Assembly (NCBI RefSeq): GCF_003364335.1
Contig: NZ_NXLX01000002.1
Location: forward strand, 1-64,000
Length of the DNA: 64,000 nt
Direction: 5' to 3'
From: Helicobacter anseris
GTDB lineage: Bacteria; Campylobacterota; Campylobacteria; Campylobacterales; Helicobacteraceae
The translations under genes and the position numbers were made by a program. The notes beneath the pieces are model-generated. The model searched no databases and was not told where the DNA came from. It worked only from the letters and a program-made list of their open reading frames with translations. Of the stretch, positions 46,655-56,712 are shown in pieces; within the stretch, counting starts at the first letter, position 1, and the number at the start of each line of letters is the position of its first letter.

Positions 46655-47833
46655 TTAATGCAAATCTTTATTAAGAGTGATTTCGCGATTACTTCTAAAG
46701 GCAATCATTTTTCCATTTTTACTATCTTGTCTAAAATGAATACCATTGAGCTTTGATAATTCCTTGCCTTTATATAGATTATTTTCATGTAAAGCAAAAT
46801 TTGGATTAATCTCTTGAAGCTTTTTTGCTTCTTGGGGCGAAATTTCAAAAATAGTTCCCGCTAAAACTGCAATACCCCCATCTACGATACAACCATCACC
46901 AAGACTAATACCAGTTGAACTATTAACACCTAAAAGACAATTTTTTCCAATGCTAATAGGATCAGAATTTCCTCCGCTTAAAACACCAAGAATGCTTGCT
47001 CCACCTCCAACATCACTACCCTCTCCTATAATTACAGAAGAGGATATTCTACCCTCATTCATACAAGCTCCCTCTACCCCAGCATTAAAATTTACATAAC
47101 TTGCACCAGGCATTTGGGTATATCCACCTTTTCCTAGATAAGCACCAAATCTTGTTTTTGCAGTATCAAGCAATCTAATATTGTCATATTGGGGAATAAC
47201 TTGCATAAGATAGCGTGGAAATTTATCCACAAAATCAATGTGCGGATAATCCCCATTTAATTTCAAAGCAATTTCATTTTCTCGCAAATAATCTAGCTCA
47301 TAAGGTTTATTTCCACTCCAAGCCACATTGCTAAGAAGTCCAAAAATACCATCTAAATTTAAACTTCTAAGCTTAGCTTTTCCCAAAGATAGTGCAAGTA
47401 GTTTCATATATGCTGTTTCTACACTTTTGCAATTTAAATCTTCATAAAGAAATACTAAGCGATAATCCACATGACTTTCTAAAGGCTTTTGTAAAATTTG
47501 CTTTAATTGCAATAAAACTTGAATGTTTTTATGACTTTGAGGATTGCTATTAGCTTCAGCAAGAAATGATGCAAATAATTCTAAGGCGTGATTGATAAAA
47601 GAATCAGTAATAGAAAAAATCTCTTCATTTGATTCTTGTTGTATATTTTTTGCATATTGTTTGCAGGTATCAAAAACCGCATAACTACCAAAGTTTTCTT
47701 GCCAGTTTAACACAGGATAAGTTGCACATAGAATTTTTTGATTTTTTCCTAGATCTACTCTTGCTATCCCAAATCCTAGAATCTTTTTTGCTTTATTTTG
47801 ATGTTCTTGAACAAAATTTTTAAATTTTTCCAT
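46655..47833 (-). CDS. dapD: Tetrahydrodipicolinate N-succinyltransferase
   Basis: 392 residues, the long Campylobacterota form. The left-handed beta-helix is marked by PGASYVNFNAGVEGACMNEG and ISSSVIIGEGSDVGGGAS, then ILGVLSGGN and LLGVNSSTGISLGDGCIVDG. It succinylates tetrahydrodipicolinate on the route to meso-diaminopimelate and lysine. The start ATG at 47833 encodes MEKFKNFVQE; only a weak AAGG is seen upstream. Confidence 0.93.
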   Translation of the reverse strand: MEKFKNFVQEHQNKAKKILGFGIARVDLGKNQKILCATYPVLNWQENFGSYAVFDTCKQYAKNIQQESNEEIFSITDSFINHALELFASFLAEANSNPQSHKNIQVLLQLKQILQKPLESHVDYRLVFLYEDLNCKSVETAYMKLLALSLGKAKLRSLNLDGIFGLLSNVAWSGNKPYELDYLRENEIALKLNGDYPHIDFVDKFPRYLMQVIPQYDNIRLLDTAKTRFGAYLGKGGYTQMPGASYVNFNAGVEGACMNEGRISSSVIIGEGSDVGGGASILGVLSGGNSDPISIGKNCLLGVNSSTGISLGDGCIVDGGIAVLAGTIFEISPQEAKKLQEINPNFALHENNLYKGKELSKLNGIHFRQDSKNGKMIAFRSNREITLNKDLH

Positions 47834-47872
47834 ACCAATCCTTATTTCAAAATATTTTTTAATTTGTATATT

Positions 47873-49048
47873 TTAGCCTTTAATTTTCCAAAAATTATAA
47901 ATCAGCTTAATTGCAATAGTAAAAAATACTCCTTCAAATATTGCTGCCAATAAAAAAGCATAATAAGTGTCTTGATTCATTGCTCCAAGTTGCAAACCAA
48001 GAGCGGCTGTTGCTACTAAAAATGTCAATGGCATCGAATCACTAAAAGCATAAAGAATAATATCTTTGAGATTATTAAAATATTTTCTAAAGGCTAAGCT
48101 TGCGGCAAGAAGTCTTAGAAAAATCATACTAAAGGCAATTAAACTTCCATAATAAAGTAATTTTGGATTTTGAAAAATAATATCAATTTTTAGTGTCGTT
48201 CCAACATTGATAAAAAACAAGGGAACAAAAAAGCCAAAACCAATATCATTAAGCTTGTGAATAAGTTCATGTTTATATGAAAAGAAGGTTGCTATAATCA
48301 TTCCAGCCAAAAAGGCACCGAGCACATTTTCCAATTCTAGCGACATCGCAATAACAATAAGACCGAAAAATAGCATCATGGAAAATCTTATATCTTGATT
48401 TTGAGTATCATCATATGGCATGATAAATATCTTAAAATGAGGAAACCACCAAAAAAGTATTTTAACAAGTGTAAAAACACCAATAATTGCAAGAACAAAA
48501 ATAATTAAAACAAATAAGGTTTTATAAAGCTCAAAAGTAAGTCCATAAGAATAAATACCATTGATAAAAACAAGAGCCCCAATACTCAATAATTCTCCAA
48601 CAATCCCTATTTTTAGTGCTAAGTTTAACCAAGGCTCATCCTTACCATAATCACGAATAAGAGCCATAATCATTCCAAGACTCATTACAGGAAGCGCTGC
48701 AATAAAGATCTTTGGTAAATCAAAAAATACCACAATAGCACTAGCACCAGTATAAAGCACAATAAAATACAAAATAGCTTGTTTTAGAAATTTTTTACCT
48801 AATTTTTTAAAACCCCTTAAATCAACTTCCATACCACACAAAAACATAAGAAATAAAAAACCAATTTTTGCAAAAATGTGTATAACTTCTGAAGCATGGA
48901 AGAAACCAAAGTAAGTTCCAAGAGCTCCAAGAATCATTTCTATTACTACTATGGGTACTTTGGTGATTTTGCTAAAAAATGGAGCAATTACAATTAACAA
49001 TGAAACAATCCCAAAAGAAATAAAATTGTGAAATATTGCTTCTTCCAT
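47873..49048 (-). CDS. Cation:proton antiporter (Kef/CPA2 family)
   Basis: 391 residues with about eleven to twelve membrane helices and no C-terminal TrkA-N domain. Recognisable stretches are VEMILGALGTYFGFF, LFLMFLCGMEVDLRGFKKLG, LENVLGAFLAGMIIATFF and FFVPLFFINVGTTLKI, typical of Na+(K+)/H+ exchangers of the CPA2 group. Ion specificity unknown. 12 bp after purN on the same strand. Confidence 0.88.
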   Translation of the reverse strand: MEEAIFHNFISFGIVSLLIVIAPFFSKITKVPIVVIEMILGALGTYFGFFHASEVIHIFAKIGFLFLMFLCGMEVDLRGFKKLGKKFLKQAILYFIVLYTGASAIVVFFDLPKIFIAALPVMSLGMIMALIRDYGKDEPWLNLALKIGIVGELLSIGALVFINGIYSYGLTFELYKTLFVLIIFVLAIIGVFTLVKILFWWFPHFKIFIMPYDDTQNQDIRFSMMLFFGLIVIAMSLELENVLGAFLAGMIIATFFSYKHELIHKLNDIGFGFFVPLFFINVGTTLKIDIIFQNPKLLYYGSLIAFSMIFLRLLAASLAFRKYFNNLKDIILYAFSDSMPLTFLVATAALGLQLGAMNQDTYYAFLLAAIFEGVFFTIAIKLIYNFWKIKG

Positions 49049-49059
49049 AAATACTAGCC

Positions 49060-49650
49060 TTAATTAAGAGCTTTTAAGATAGCTTGTGGGTAGAGCTCAT
49101 ATTCAAGCTCATGGATTTTTGAAGAGAAATATTCAAAATCTTCATCCATATCTCGTATTCTTTTTGCCTGCATAATCATAGCTCCAGAATCTAATTCTTC
49201 ATTAACCCAATGCACACTTACCCCTACTTCCCTATCAGAAGAATCAAAACTTTCTTGTATAGCATTAGCACCTTTAAATTTAGGAAGAAGCGAAGGATGG
49301 ATATTGATACTTTTAAATACAGAAACAAAAAGAGGACTTAAGATTCTCATAAAACCAGCCAAAACAATCAAATCTGGTTTTAATGGAGTGATTTTTTCTA
49401 TAAGTGTAGTTTCAAAATCTTCTCTAGTAGCAAAATCCTTATGAGGAACAATCAAACAATCGATATTAAGGTTTTTTGCTCTTTGAATACCAAAAGCCTC
49501 TTTATTATTTGACACACACGCAACAATATCAATTTTCATAGTATTACCATTAACAACAAACTCCTTATGGTGGAGTTTGTGAATAATATTTTCCATATTG
49601 CCACCATTACCACTAAATAAAATAACTAAACGCTTATTGGTTGTCGCCAT
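49060..49650 (-). CDS. purN: Phosphoribosylglycinamide formyltransferase
   Basis: 196 residues. LVILFSGNGGNMENI begins the GAR-binding domain. FMRILSPLFV and INIHPSLLPKFKGANAIQE carry the catalytic Asn-His, with GVSVHWVNEELDSGAMI holding the aspartate. It uses 10-formyl-THF in purine synthesis, the same pathway as purL at 34 kb. Slightly shorter than E. coli PurN. Confidence 0.93.
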   Translation of the reverse strand: MATTNKRLVILFSGNGGNMENIIHKLHHKEFVVNGNTMKIDIVACVSNNKEAFGIQRAKNLNIDCLIVPHKDFATREDFETTLIEKITPLKPDLIVLAGFMRILSPLFVSVFKSINIHPSLLPKFKGANAIQESFDSSDREVGVSVHWVNEELDSGAMIMQAKRIRDMDEDFEYFSSKIHELEYELYPQAILKALN

Positions 49651-49754
49651 TTTTAACCTTTTTTAAAAACAAAAAATATTAAATATTTTACTGAAAAATC
49701 TAAAAGTATTGCCCTTATTATAAAAACTAGGCGACATTTTAATAAAACAAAATA

Positions 49755-52013
49755 CTAGCTAAGATTGACAACTTGACCAAGTGCAATAGCAGAATCATTG
49801 CTAGGTAAAAAAACATGAAAGTAAAATTTAATATCTTTTTCTTTTTGAAAGAGTTCCTGAATTTTTTCACATAGTGCTTGATTCATAAAAACCCCTCCAG
49901 AAAACAAAACTTTTTTTGCTTTTGTTTTTTTACTAAATTCAAGTGCTATATAAGCGAGCGTGTGAATGAATTTTGTCGCAATAACTTTTTTTGGAATCTG
50001 ATTAAACATATCTTGCACAATAGCCTCTATAAGTGGATGTATTTTTATAATTTTTTTTTGAATTTTAAAAGGATAGATGCCATAATGCACATTTTTTTGA
50101 TAAAGCGCTTCTAAAAGCATCGGTGCTTGAGAATCATAGGTATTTTTATTGCAAACTCCAATGAGTGCAGCCACTGCATCAAATATTCTTCCAACAGAAG
50201 TACAAGTAAAACTTTGTATTTTTTTTTCAATCATTGTATCAAAGAGAGGAAAAATAGAGGGGTAGCTTTTGTGATATTGTTTTTGCAATTTTGCAAAAGT
50301 AGTTTTTTTACAAAATTGCTTTGCAAGACAATAGGCAATTTTATAGATCTCTTTTATGCTCTTTTCTCCTCCATAAATGCCCATTTCCTCAAAATGCCCT
50401 ACTCTTCTGTAAGATTTCAGATTTCCAATAAAAAATTCTCCTCCCCAGATTTTATCATCATCTCCCATTCCTGTCCCATCCCATAAAATTCCAAGAACCT
50501 TTTCTTTTGGCATTAGTGTAGAATCTTGAAGCATTGCATCTGCAAAAATTGCACAAAAATGCGCATAATGATGTTGCTTCTTTTCCCAAATCATAGTATA
50601 TTCTTTACTTTTTTTAGCACCTATATCATAAGAGTGATAATTTTTATGTTTATCACTTATAAGAACATCAGGATGAATGGCATAAAGCATATTAAAAAGC
50701 TGATAAGTTTTTTCATAAAAAACAAGTGTATTTGGATGACTTAAATCCCCTATATAAGGAGATAGGATAATATTTTGATTTTTTCTATAAGCTAGAGTGA
50801 TTTTTTGTTCAGCACCTAAGCCAACTTGCGTTTTATTATTTTTCTTTAAATGAGGAATTTTTAGATGCAATGGTGCATATCCACGAGCAATTCGTAAGAT
50901 TTGAACCTGAGAGTTTGTAACCTGAACCAAAGAATCATCAATAGGATTAGCAATTTCTCTATCATAATCTAAAATGCCATCACAAAGAGGATAAAGATCT
51001 TCTTCAATTCGTAGACGCGTGGTAATGATTGGCTCTGAACTTTGATTTGCGCTTGTAAAAATTATAGGTGTATCTAGGTATTCAAAAAGTAAAAAATGTA
51101 GTCCACTATAAGGCAAAATAATGCCTATTTTATTGAGATTTGGTGCAATATCTTGCATCTTTTTGCGTTTCTTTAGCAAAACAATAGGAGATTCTTTGCT
51201 TAAAAGCACTTTTTCTTCTTGTTTTGAGACAAAGGCATATTGCCTAGCCATAGCAATATCTTTTACCATAATAGCAAAAGGTTTAAAGGGTCTTTGTTTA
51301 AAATCTCTTATTTTTTGAATGCTTTTTTGATGTTTTATAGAACAAGCTAATGCAAAACCACCTGTGCCTTTTATTGCAACTATTCCACCTTGTTGTATAA
51401 GCAAAGCACACTGTGTAATTGCATCCTCATTACTAAAAATTTGATTTTTAGAAAAAAAAGTCAAGGGAATATGACAATCCTTACAAGAGAGTGGCTGGGC
51501 GTGAAATCTGCGATTTTTTGGATTTAAAAAATCTCTCTTACACGCAGAACAAAGATTAAAATTTGCCATTGTGGTATTCTCTCTATCATAAGGCAGTGCT
51601 TTTAGAATGCTGTATCTTGGTCCGCAATTTGTGCAAGTTGTAAAGGCATAGTGTTTAAATCTTGAATGCATTTTAATATCTTCTATACATTCCTTGCAGA
51701 TTTTTAGATCTTGGGGCAAAATACCATCAAAGAGATTATTTGTTTTTGTAGATTTTAAAATATAAAAATCTTCATAAGATTTTTTAAATTCTATTGTTGT
51801 TGTCTGTATTGTTGTAATAATAGCTTGTTGTGGGAGATTTTTCTTGAGTTGCGTTAAAAAACCCTGACATTTTTTATTTATCAAAATTTCTACAAAATTG
51901 CCTTTATTTTTTACATATCCAAACAGATTTAATTTTTTTGCAATCCGATAAACATGGGGCCTAAAACCAACCCCTTGCACCAATCCTTTGACAATGATTT
52001 TATGATAAAGCAT
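49755..52013 (-). CDS. hypF: [NiFe]-hydrogenase maturation carbamoyltransferase HypF
   Basis: 752 residues. An acylphosphatase domain (residues 1-90, VQGVGFRPHVYRIAKKL) is followed by two Cys4 zinc fingers (CKEC...CTNC and CSAC...CKDC, ~105-180), a YrdC-like domain (~195-375) and a Kae1-like carbamoyltransferase domain with HHYAHFCAI and LFSGGVFMN. It makes the cyanide ligands of the [NiFe] site from carbamoyl phosphate. No other hyp gene is adjacent, so it is separated from the usual hypBCDE set. Its 5' end overlaps the agmatine deiminase gene. Confidence 0.95.
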   Translation of the reverse strand: MLYHKIIVKGLVQGVGFRPHVYRIAKKLNLFGYVKNKGNFVEILINKKCQGFLTQLKKNLPQQAIITTIQTTTIEFKKSYEDFYILKSTKTNNLFDGILPQDLKICKECIEDIKMHSRFKHYAFTTCTNCGPRYSILKALPYDRENTTMANFNLCSACKRDFLNPKNRRFHAQPLSCKDCHIPLTFFSKNQIFSNEDAITQCALLIQQGGIVAIKGTGGFALACSIKHQKSIQKIRDFKQRPFKPFAIMVKDIAMARQYAFVSKQEEKVLLSKESPIVLLKKRKKMQDIAPNLNKIGIILPYSGLHFLLFEYLDTPIIFTSANQSSEPIITTRLRIEEDLYPLCDGILDYDREIANPIDDSLVQVTNSQVQILRIARGYAPLHLKIPHLKKNNKTQVGLGAEQKITLAYRKNQNIILSPYIGDLSHPNTLVFYEKTYQLFNMLYAIHPDVLISDKHKNYHSYDIGAKKSKEYTMIWEKKQHHYAHFCAIFADAMLQDSTLMPKEKVLGILWDGTGMGDDDKIWGGEFFIGNLKSYRRVGHFEEMGIYGGEKSIKEIYKIAYCLAKQFCKKTTFAKLQKQYHKSYPSIFPLFDTMIEKKIQSFTCTSVGRIFDAVAALIGVCNKNTYDSQAPMLLEALYQKNVHYGIYPFKIQKKIIKIHPLIEAIVQDMFNQIPKKVIATKFIHTLAYIALEFSKKTKAKKVLFSGGVFMNQALCEKIQELFQKEKDIKFYFHVFLPSNDSAIALGQVVNLS

Positions 52014-53001
52014 AAATTTGCATTGTTACACAATGCAGACTACCATGTTGTTTAATAAGCGTAGAGCAATCAATAGGAATGACTTTGTAATAAGCACTTA
52101 AAGAGGAAATAGCCACAGAATCAAGATCTGGGACATTGTAGATTGGTAAGAGTAGTATCTTATTATTAAGGATTAAAAAGTTTGCATAACTTGCAGGCAA
52201 TCTCTCACCTTGATAGGAAATATTAGGTAGAGGGAGGGGGATAAGATCATAAGGCTTATTATCCTCTGTTCTTAGATTTTTTAACTCTTCTTGCATTTTT
52301 TGCAATTCTTCATAATGCTCATCAGAGGAATCATTGCATTGAATATAAGCAATTGTATGGGGATTTAAGAATCTTGCAAGAGTGTCAATATGGCTATCTG
52401 TATCATCACCTGCAAGATATCCATGATGCAACCACAATATCCTATGCACCCCAAGATATTCTTTTAGTTTTTCTTCTATTTGCGTTTGCGTAAAAGCAGG
52501 ATTTCTATTTTTTTCAAGCAAACATTGAGTATTGGTTAAAAGGGTGCCATTTCCATCTGTATCAATACTACCCCCCTCTAAAATCAAATCTTTTGTCACA
52601 AGATTTGAAAAAATATTTTCTTTATAAAGGTGGGTGGAAATTTGATTATCAAAATTGCTTGCAAATTTTAGCCCCCAACCATTAAAACCAAAATCCAATA
52701 ATTGTATTTGACCTGCTTCTTCAATACTTATAGGACCAAAGTCTCTAGCCCAAGTATCATTAGTCAAACAAGAAATAGTTACAAGATTCTTATGTTTTAA
52801 ATGTGTTGCAATAAATGCCTTTCCTTCGTCATCTCTTGGATCTAAGCAAAGAATCACTTTTTGCTCTCTTAAAATTGCTTGAATAATTTTTAAAAAATTT
52901 TCTCTAGCTTCGGGTAAATAATCTTTCCAATCTGTATTTTGATGTGGAAATGCCATAAGAATTGCTTCTTGTTTTTCCCACTCTGCCTTTAAGCGTCTCA
53001 T
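52000..53001 (-). CDS. aguA: Agmatine deiminase
   Basis: 333 residues of the peptidylarginine-deiminase fold. NDTWARDFGPI, LEGGSIDTDGNGTLLTN, HHGYLAGDDTDSHIDTLARF and the catalytic cysteine in GSLHCVTMQ match agmatine deiminases of Helicobacter, which make N-carbamoylputrescine from agmatine in putrescine synthesis. ATG 53001 is chosen, because GAGG lies five bases upstream; a GTG two codons earlier is also open. No N-carbamoylputrescine amidase gene is adjacent. Confidence 0.9.
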   Translation of the reverse strand: MRRLKAEWEKQEAILMAFPHQNTDWKDYLPEARENFLKIIQAILREQKVILCLDPRDDEGKAFIATHLKHKNLVTISCLTNDTWARDFGPISIEEAGQIQLLDFGFNGWGLKFASNFDNQISTHLYKENIFSNLVTKDLILEGGSIDTDGNGTLLTNTQCLLEKNRNPAFTQTQIEEKLKEYLGVHRILWLHHGYLAGDDTDSHIDTLARFLNPHTIAYIQCNDSSDEHYEELQKMQEELKNLRTEDNKPYDLIPLPLPNISYQGERLPASYANFLILNNKILLLPIYNVPDLDSVAISSLSAYYKVIPIDCSTLIKQHGSLHCVTMQIYALS

Positions 53002-53057
53002 AAGCACCTCATGTTATTTTTGGGTTATAATTCTAACAAAACTTTTGAAGGTTGGAT

Positions 53058-54056
53058 ATGATTTTAAGCATTGAAAGCAGTTGTGATGATAGCTCAATTG
53101 CTATTACACAAATTCAAGATGCAAGACTATTGTGGCATTGCAAAATTTCTCAAGAAAAAGAACATAGCAGTTATGGTGGCATAGTGCCAGAAATTGCTTC
53201 AAGAATGCATGCACAAGACTTACCTCAATTACTAGAAAAAGCAAAAAAAGTTTTTGATTTTAAAGATTTAAAGGCCATAGCAGTTACAACGCAGCCCGGA
53301 TTAAGCGTAACTTTAATTGAAGGTCTTGTGATGGCAAAAGCACTAAGCCTTGAATTACAAATCCCTCTAATAGGTATCAATCATTTAAAAGGTCATATTT
53401 TTTCTTTATTTATCAATAAAGACACTACTACTTTTCCATTGGGTGTTTTACTTGTTTCTGGAGGACATACGCAAATTATTGAAGCAAAAGATTCTAAAAA
53501 TATGAGAATTATTGCTAATACCTTAGATGATAGTTTTGGCGAGAGTTTTGATAAAGTAGCAAAAATGCTAGGATTGCCCTATCCTGGTGGCCCCATCATC
53601 GAACAATTATCACATAAATATCAAAATAATGATTTGTATGATTTCCCTATTCCTCTTAAAAATTACAAAGATATAGCCTTTAGTTTCTCTGGATTAAAAA
53701 ATGCAGTGCGCCTAATAATTGATAAAGGTGCAGATCATGCAAAAGTGGCAAAAAGTTTTCAAACAACTGCTTGCAAACATCTTTTGCAACAAACAGAACG
53801 CTATTTTAAAAGATTTACGACACCAAAATATTTTTCTATAGTCGGTGGAGCAAGTGCTAATATTTTTTTAAGAGAAGAGCTTGATAAACTTTGTAAAAAA
53901 TATAACAAAACTCTTTTGCTAACCCCTCTAGAATTCTGTTCTGATAATGCAGCAATGATTGGGCGATATGCTAGGGAAAAATTTTTACAAGGAAGTTTTG
54001 ATGAAATCACAAAACTTCAATGTAGTCCAAAAAGTGGAGACGGAGAGTTTTTATAA
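53058..54056 (+). CDS. tsaD: tRNA N6-adenosine threonylcarbamoyltransferase TsaD
   Basis: 332 residues from ATG 53058 with AAGGTTGG before it (a TTG two codons earlier is open). MILSIESSCDDSSIAI at the N-terminus, INHLKGHIFSLF (metal-binding His pair), VSGGHTQI and SFGESFDKVAKMLGLPYPGG are all diagnostic. It finishes the t6A modification of ANN-decoding tRNAs with TsaB, TsaE and TsaC, which are elsewhere. The 3' end faces gatC. Confidence 0.96.
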   Translation: MILSIESSCDDSSIAITQIQDARLLWHCKISQEKEHSSYGGIVPEIASRMHAQDLPQLLEKAKKVFDFKDLKAIAVTTQPGLSVTLIEGLVMAKALSLELQIPLIGINHLKGHIFSLFINKDTTTFPLGVLLVSGGHTQIIEAKDSKNMRIIANTLDDSFGESFDKVAKMLGLPYPGGPIIEQLSHKYQNNDLYDFPIPLKNYKDIAFSFSGLKNAVRLIIDKGADHAKVAKSFQTTACKHLLQQTERYFKRFTTPKYFSIVGGASANIFLREELDKLCKKYNKTLLLTPLEFCSDNAAMIGRYAREKFLQGSFDEITKLQCSPKSGDGEFL

Positions 54057-54063
54057 AAATTTC

Positions 54064-54339
54064 TTATTCAATAATTTTTGGAACAATAAAAAAGTTATCC
54101 TGAGCACTAGGAGCATTTTTTAATACATCACTAGAAATATTTGCATCAGATACCACATCTAATCGCAATGGGGTTTTTTGATGATTTTGCAAAGAAATAT
54201 CATCTGTATTAACTTTTTGAATTTTTTCTATAAAATTAAGAATATCACTTAATTGATGCTTAACCTCTTCTTTTTTGCCATCTTCAACTTCAATCATTGC
54301 TAATCTCTCAAGCTTACTTAAAAGTTTTTCATCAATCAT
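54064..54339 (-). CDS. gatC: Glutamyl-tRNA(Gln)/aspartyl-tRNA(Asn) amidotransferase subunit C
   Basis: 91 residues, MIDEKLLSKLERLAMIEVED then HQLSDILNFIEKIQKVNTDD, with the extended C-terminal part that wraps GatA and GatB in the amidotransferase. Its length and the LRLDVV segment fit GatC. It stands alone, as is common in Helicobacter. Confidence 0.9.
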   Translation of the reverse strand: MIDEKLLSKLERLAMIEVEDGKKEEVKHQLSDILNFIEKIQKVNTDDISLQNHQKTPLRLDVVSDANISSDVLKNAPSAQDNFFIVPKIIE

Positions 54340-54465
54340 TGTTCCATTTCCTAGGTTTAATTTTTCAAAATTATATCTTAATTTAAGTCTTATTTGGTAT
54401 CGATAAAATGAGAATGGTTTTTTGTGATAGAATCTTTTTTTAACTTTTAAGGATAATAAAATTTA

Positions 54466-55818
54466 ATGAAAATATGGAATTGTAAAACTTGGAGGGATTT
54501 TCCTATTCAACAACATCCAGTTTATGAAAATCAAGAAGAATTGCTTTTAGTAGAACAGCAATTAAGAGAATTACCTCCTCTTGTATTTGCTAAAGAATCA
54601 AGAAGCTTGCAAGACCTATTAGCACTAGCTAGTAAAGGAAAGGCTTTTTTATTGCAAGGTGGCGATTGTGCAGAATCTTTTTTGCATTTTAATGCAGTAA
54701 GAATAAGGGATTTTTTTAAAGTTATCATACAAATGAGCGCAATCTTGACCTTTGCAGGGAGTTGCCCTGTGATAAAAGTAGGCAGAATTGCAGGACAATT
54801 TGCCAAACCAAGAACAAGTGAAATTGAAACATACAATGGAATAGATTTTCCAAGTTATAGAGGGGATATTATCAATGATATGGAACTGGATTTAGAAAAA
54901 AGAAAACCTGATGCTAAAAGAATGTTAAGTGCATATCATCAAAGTGCTTCTACATTAAACCTCCTTAGAGCTTTTGCTAAAGGGGGTTTGGCAGATCTAA
55001 AAGAAGTACATCAATGGAATTTAGACTTTGTAAAAAACAATGATTTTGGCAAGCAATATGAAAAACTTGCAGATAAAATTACGCAAACTCTTGGATTTAT
55101 GGAAGCTTGTGGTATCAATCCACAAAACACTCCACTATTAAAAGAAGTAGATTTCTATACTAGTCATGAGGCTTTATTATTGCACTATGAAGAATCTATG
55201 GTGCGTAAAGATAGTTTAAGTGGCGGGTATTATGATTGCTCAGCACATATGCTTTGGGTTGGAGAAAGAACAAGAGCTATAAATGAAGCACATATAGAGT
55301 TTTTAAGAGGGATTAAAAATCCTGTTGGGGTTAAGATAGGAGCAAATATTACAAAAGATGAGATTTTAAAAATTTGTGATATTTTAAATCCAAATAATGA
55401 GGCAGGTAGATTGAGTTTTATCGTAAGAATGGGTGCGAAAAATATTGAAAAAATATTTCCAAAGCTTTTAGAATCTTTGCTTAAAGAAGGTAGGGAAATT
55501 GTATGGAGTTGTGATCCAATGCATGGAAATACCATTAAAGCTAACAATGGTTATAAAACACGAGATTTTCAAAGCATTCTATCTGAAGTAAGAAGTTTTT
55601 TTGCAATACATAAAAGTTATGGTAGCTATGCAGGAGGGGTACATCTTGAAATGACTGGAGACAATGTAACAGAATGTATCGGGGGTTCTCAAGAAATTAC
55701 AGAATCTAGGCTTGCTTGCAACTATAATACACAATGTGATCCAAGATTAAATGCAGTGCAATCTATAGAACTTGCTTTTTTAATTGCAGATTTATTAAAA
55801 GATAGAAAAATAGATTAA
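54466..55818 (+). CDS. Class II DAHP synthase
   Basis: 450 residues of the plant-type (AroF-II) 3-deoxy-7-phosphoheptulonate synthase, joining PEP and erythrose-4-phosphate at the start of the shikimate pathway. Landmarks are FLLQGGDCAES, VGRIAGQFAKPRT, WVGERTRAINEAH, PVGVKIGANIT, WSCDPMHGNT and GGVHLEMTGDNVTEC. Only class II enzymes have this N-terminal W-x-TWR-D-F start (CKTWRDFPIQQHPVY). Three bases overlap argB at the 3' end. Confidence 0.94.
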   Translation: MKIWNCKTWRDFPIQQHPVYENQEELLLVEQQLRELPPLVFAKESRSLQDLLALASKGKAFLLQGGDCAESFLHFNAVRIRDFFKVIIQMSAILTFAGSCPVIKVGRIAGQFAKPRTSEIETYNGIDFPSYRGDIINDMELDLEKRKPDAKRMLSAYHQSASTLNLLRAFAKGGLADLKEVHQWNLDFVKNNDFGKQYEKLADKITQTLGFMEACGINPQNTPLLKEVDFYTSHEALLLHYEESMVRKDSLSGGYYDCSAHMLWVGERTRAINEAHIEFLRGIKNPVGVKIGANITKDEILKICDILNPNNEAGRLSFIVRMGAKNIEKIFPKLLESLLKEGREIVWSCDPMHGNTIKANNGYKTRDFQSILSEVRSFFAIHKSYGSYAGGVHLEMTGDNVTECIGGSQEITESRLACNYNTQCDPRLNAVQSIELAFLIADLLKDRKID

Positions 55819-56645
55819 CAAATCTCAGTACCAATCCCGCCGCTTGTAAAAAGCTCTAATAAAATAGAATGCTTGATTCTTCCATCTATAATATGAGCTT
55901 TTTCTACTCCGTGTTTTGTGCAATCTAAGCAAGATTGTAGTTTGGGTATCATCCCGCCTGTGATAATATTTTTTTCTTTAAGCTCAGTAAATTTGGTTTG
56001 ATTAATCGAAGTAATAAGATTTCCTTGATCATCTAATACACCCTTAGTATCTGTGAGAAATATTACTTTAGAGGCATTAACTGCTTTTGCAATTTCACAG
56101 GCAACATAATCAGCATTAATATTATAGCCCAAAGGATTATTATCTCCATAAGCAATAGGCGCAACAACAGGAATGAAACCACCTTGCAAAAGTAAATCTA
56201 GCAATTGAGGATGCACTTCTGTAATATTGCCCGTAAAGCTTCCATCTTGACTGATGGCCTTAAAAATTTTACCATCTTTGCCATTGATACCAACTGCTTT
56301 GCTGCCATGCGTATTTAAAAAATTGCTTAATTCTTTATTGATTTTACCACTCAATACCATTTCAACAACAGGCATTGCTTCTTTGCTTGTAATTCTTACA
56401 CCATTTACAAACTCACTTGTAATTTGGAGTTTTTCTAGCATGAGATTGATATCCTTTCCCCCACCATGCACAATTATAATTTTAATTCCCAAAAGGTGCA
56501 ATAAGGATACATCTTTTGCAAAACTTTCTTTCAAATCAGGATTGATTTGTGCAGCACCTCCGTATTTAATCACCATTATCTTATTTCTAAAATGTTGAAT
56601 AAAAGGTAGGGAATCTAGCAAAATATCTGTTGTATTTGTTGGCAT
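55815..56645 (-). CDS. argB: Acetylglutamate kinase
   Basis: 276 residues from ATG 56645 (a TTG one codon earlier is open). MVIKYGGAAQINPDLKESFA and IVHGGGKDINLMLEKL are the substrate and phosphate loops of the amino acid kinase fold, with LTDTKGVLDDQGNLI later. It phosphorylates N-acetylglutamate in arginine synthesis. H. pylori lacks this pathway, so its presence points to another Helicobacter lineage. Confidence 0.93.
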   Translation of the reverse strand: MPTNTTDILLDSLPFIQHFRNKIMVIKYGGAAQINPDLKESFAKDVSLLHLLGIKIIIVHGGGKDINLMLEKLQITSEFVNGVRITSKEAMPVVEMVLSGKINKELSNFLNTHGSKAVGINGKDGKIFKAISQDGSFTGNITEVHPQLLDLLLQGGFIPVVAPIAYGDNNPLGYNINADYVACEIAKAVNASKVIFLTDTKGVLDDQGNLITSINQTKFTELKEKNIITGGMIPKLQSCLDCTKHGVEKAHIIDGRIKHSILLELFTSGGIGTEIC

Positions 56646-56712
56646 CAAGACTTTTCCTTATTGCATAAATTTTGTGTTATTATACAATCCAAACCAAAAA
56701 ATGAGGTGCTTT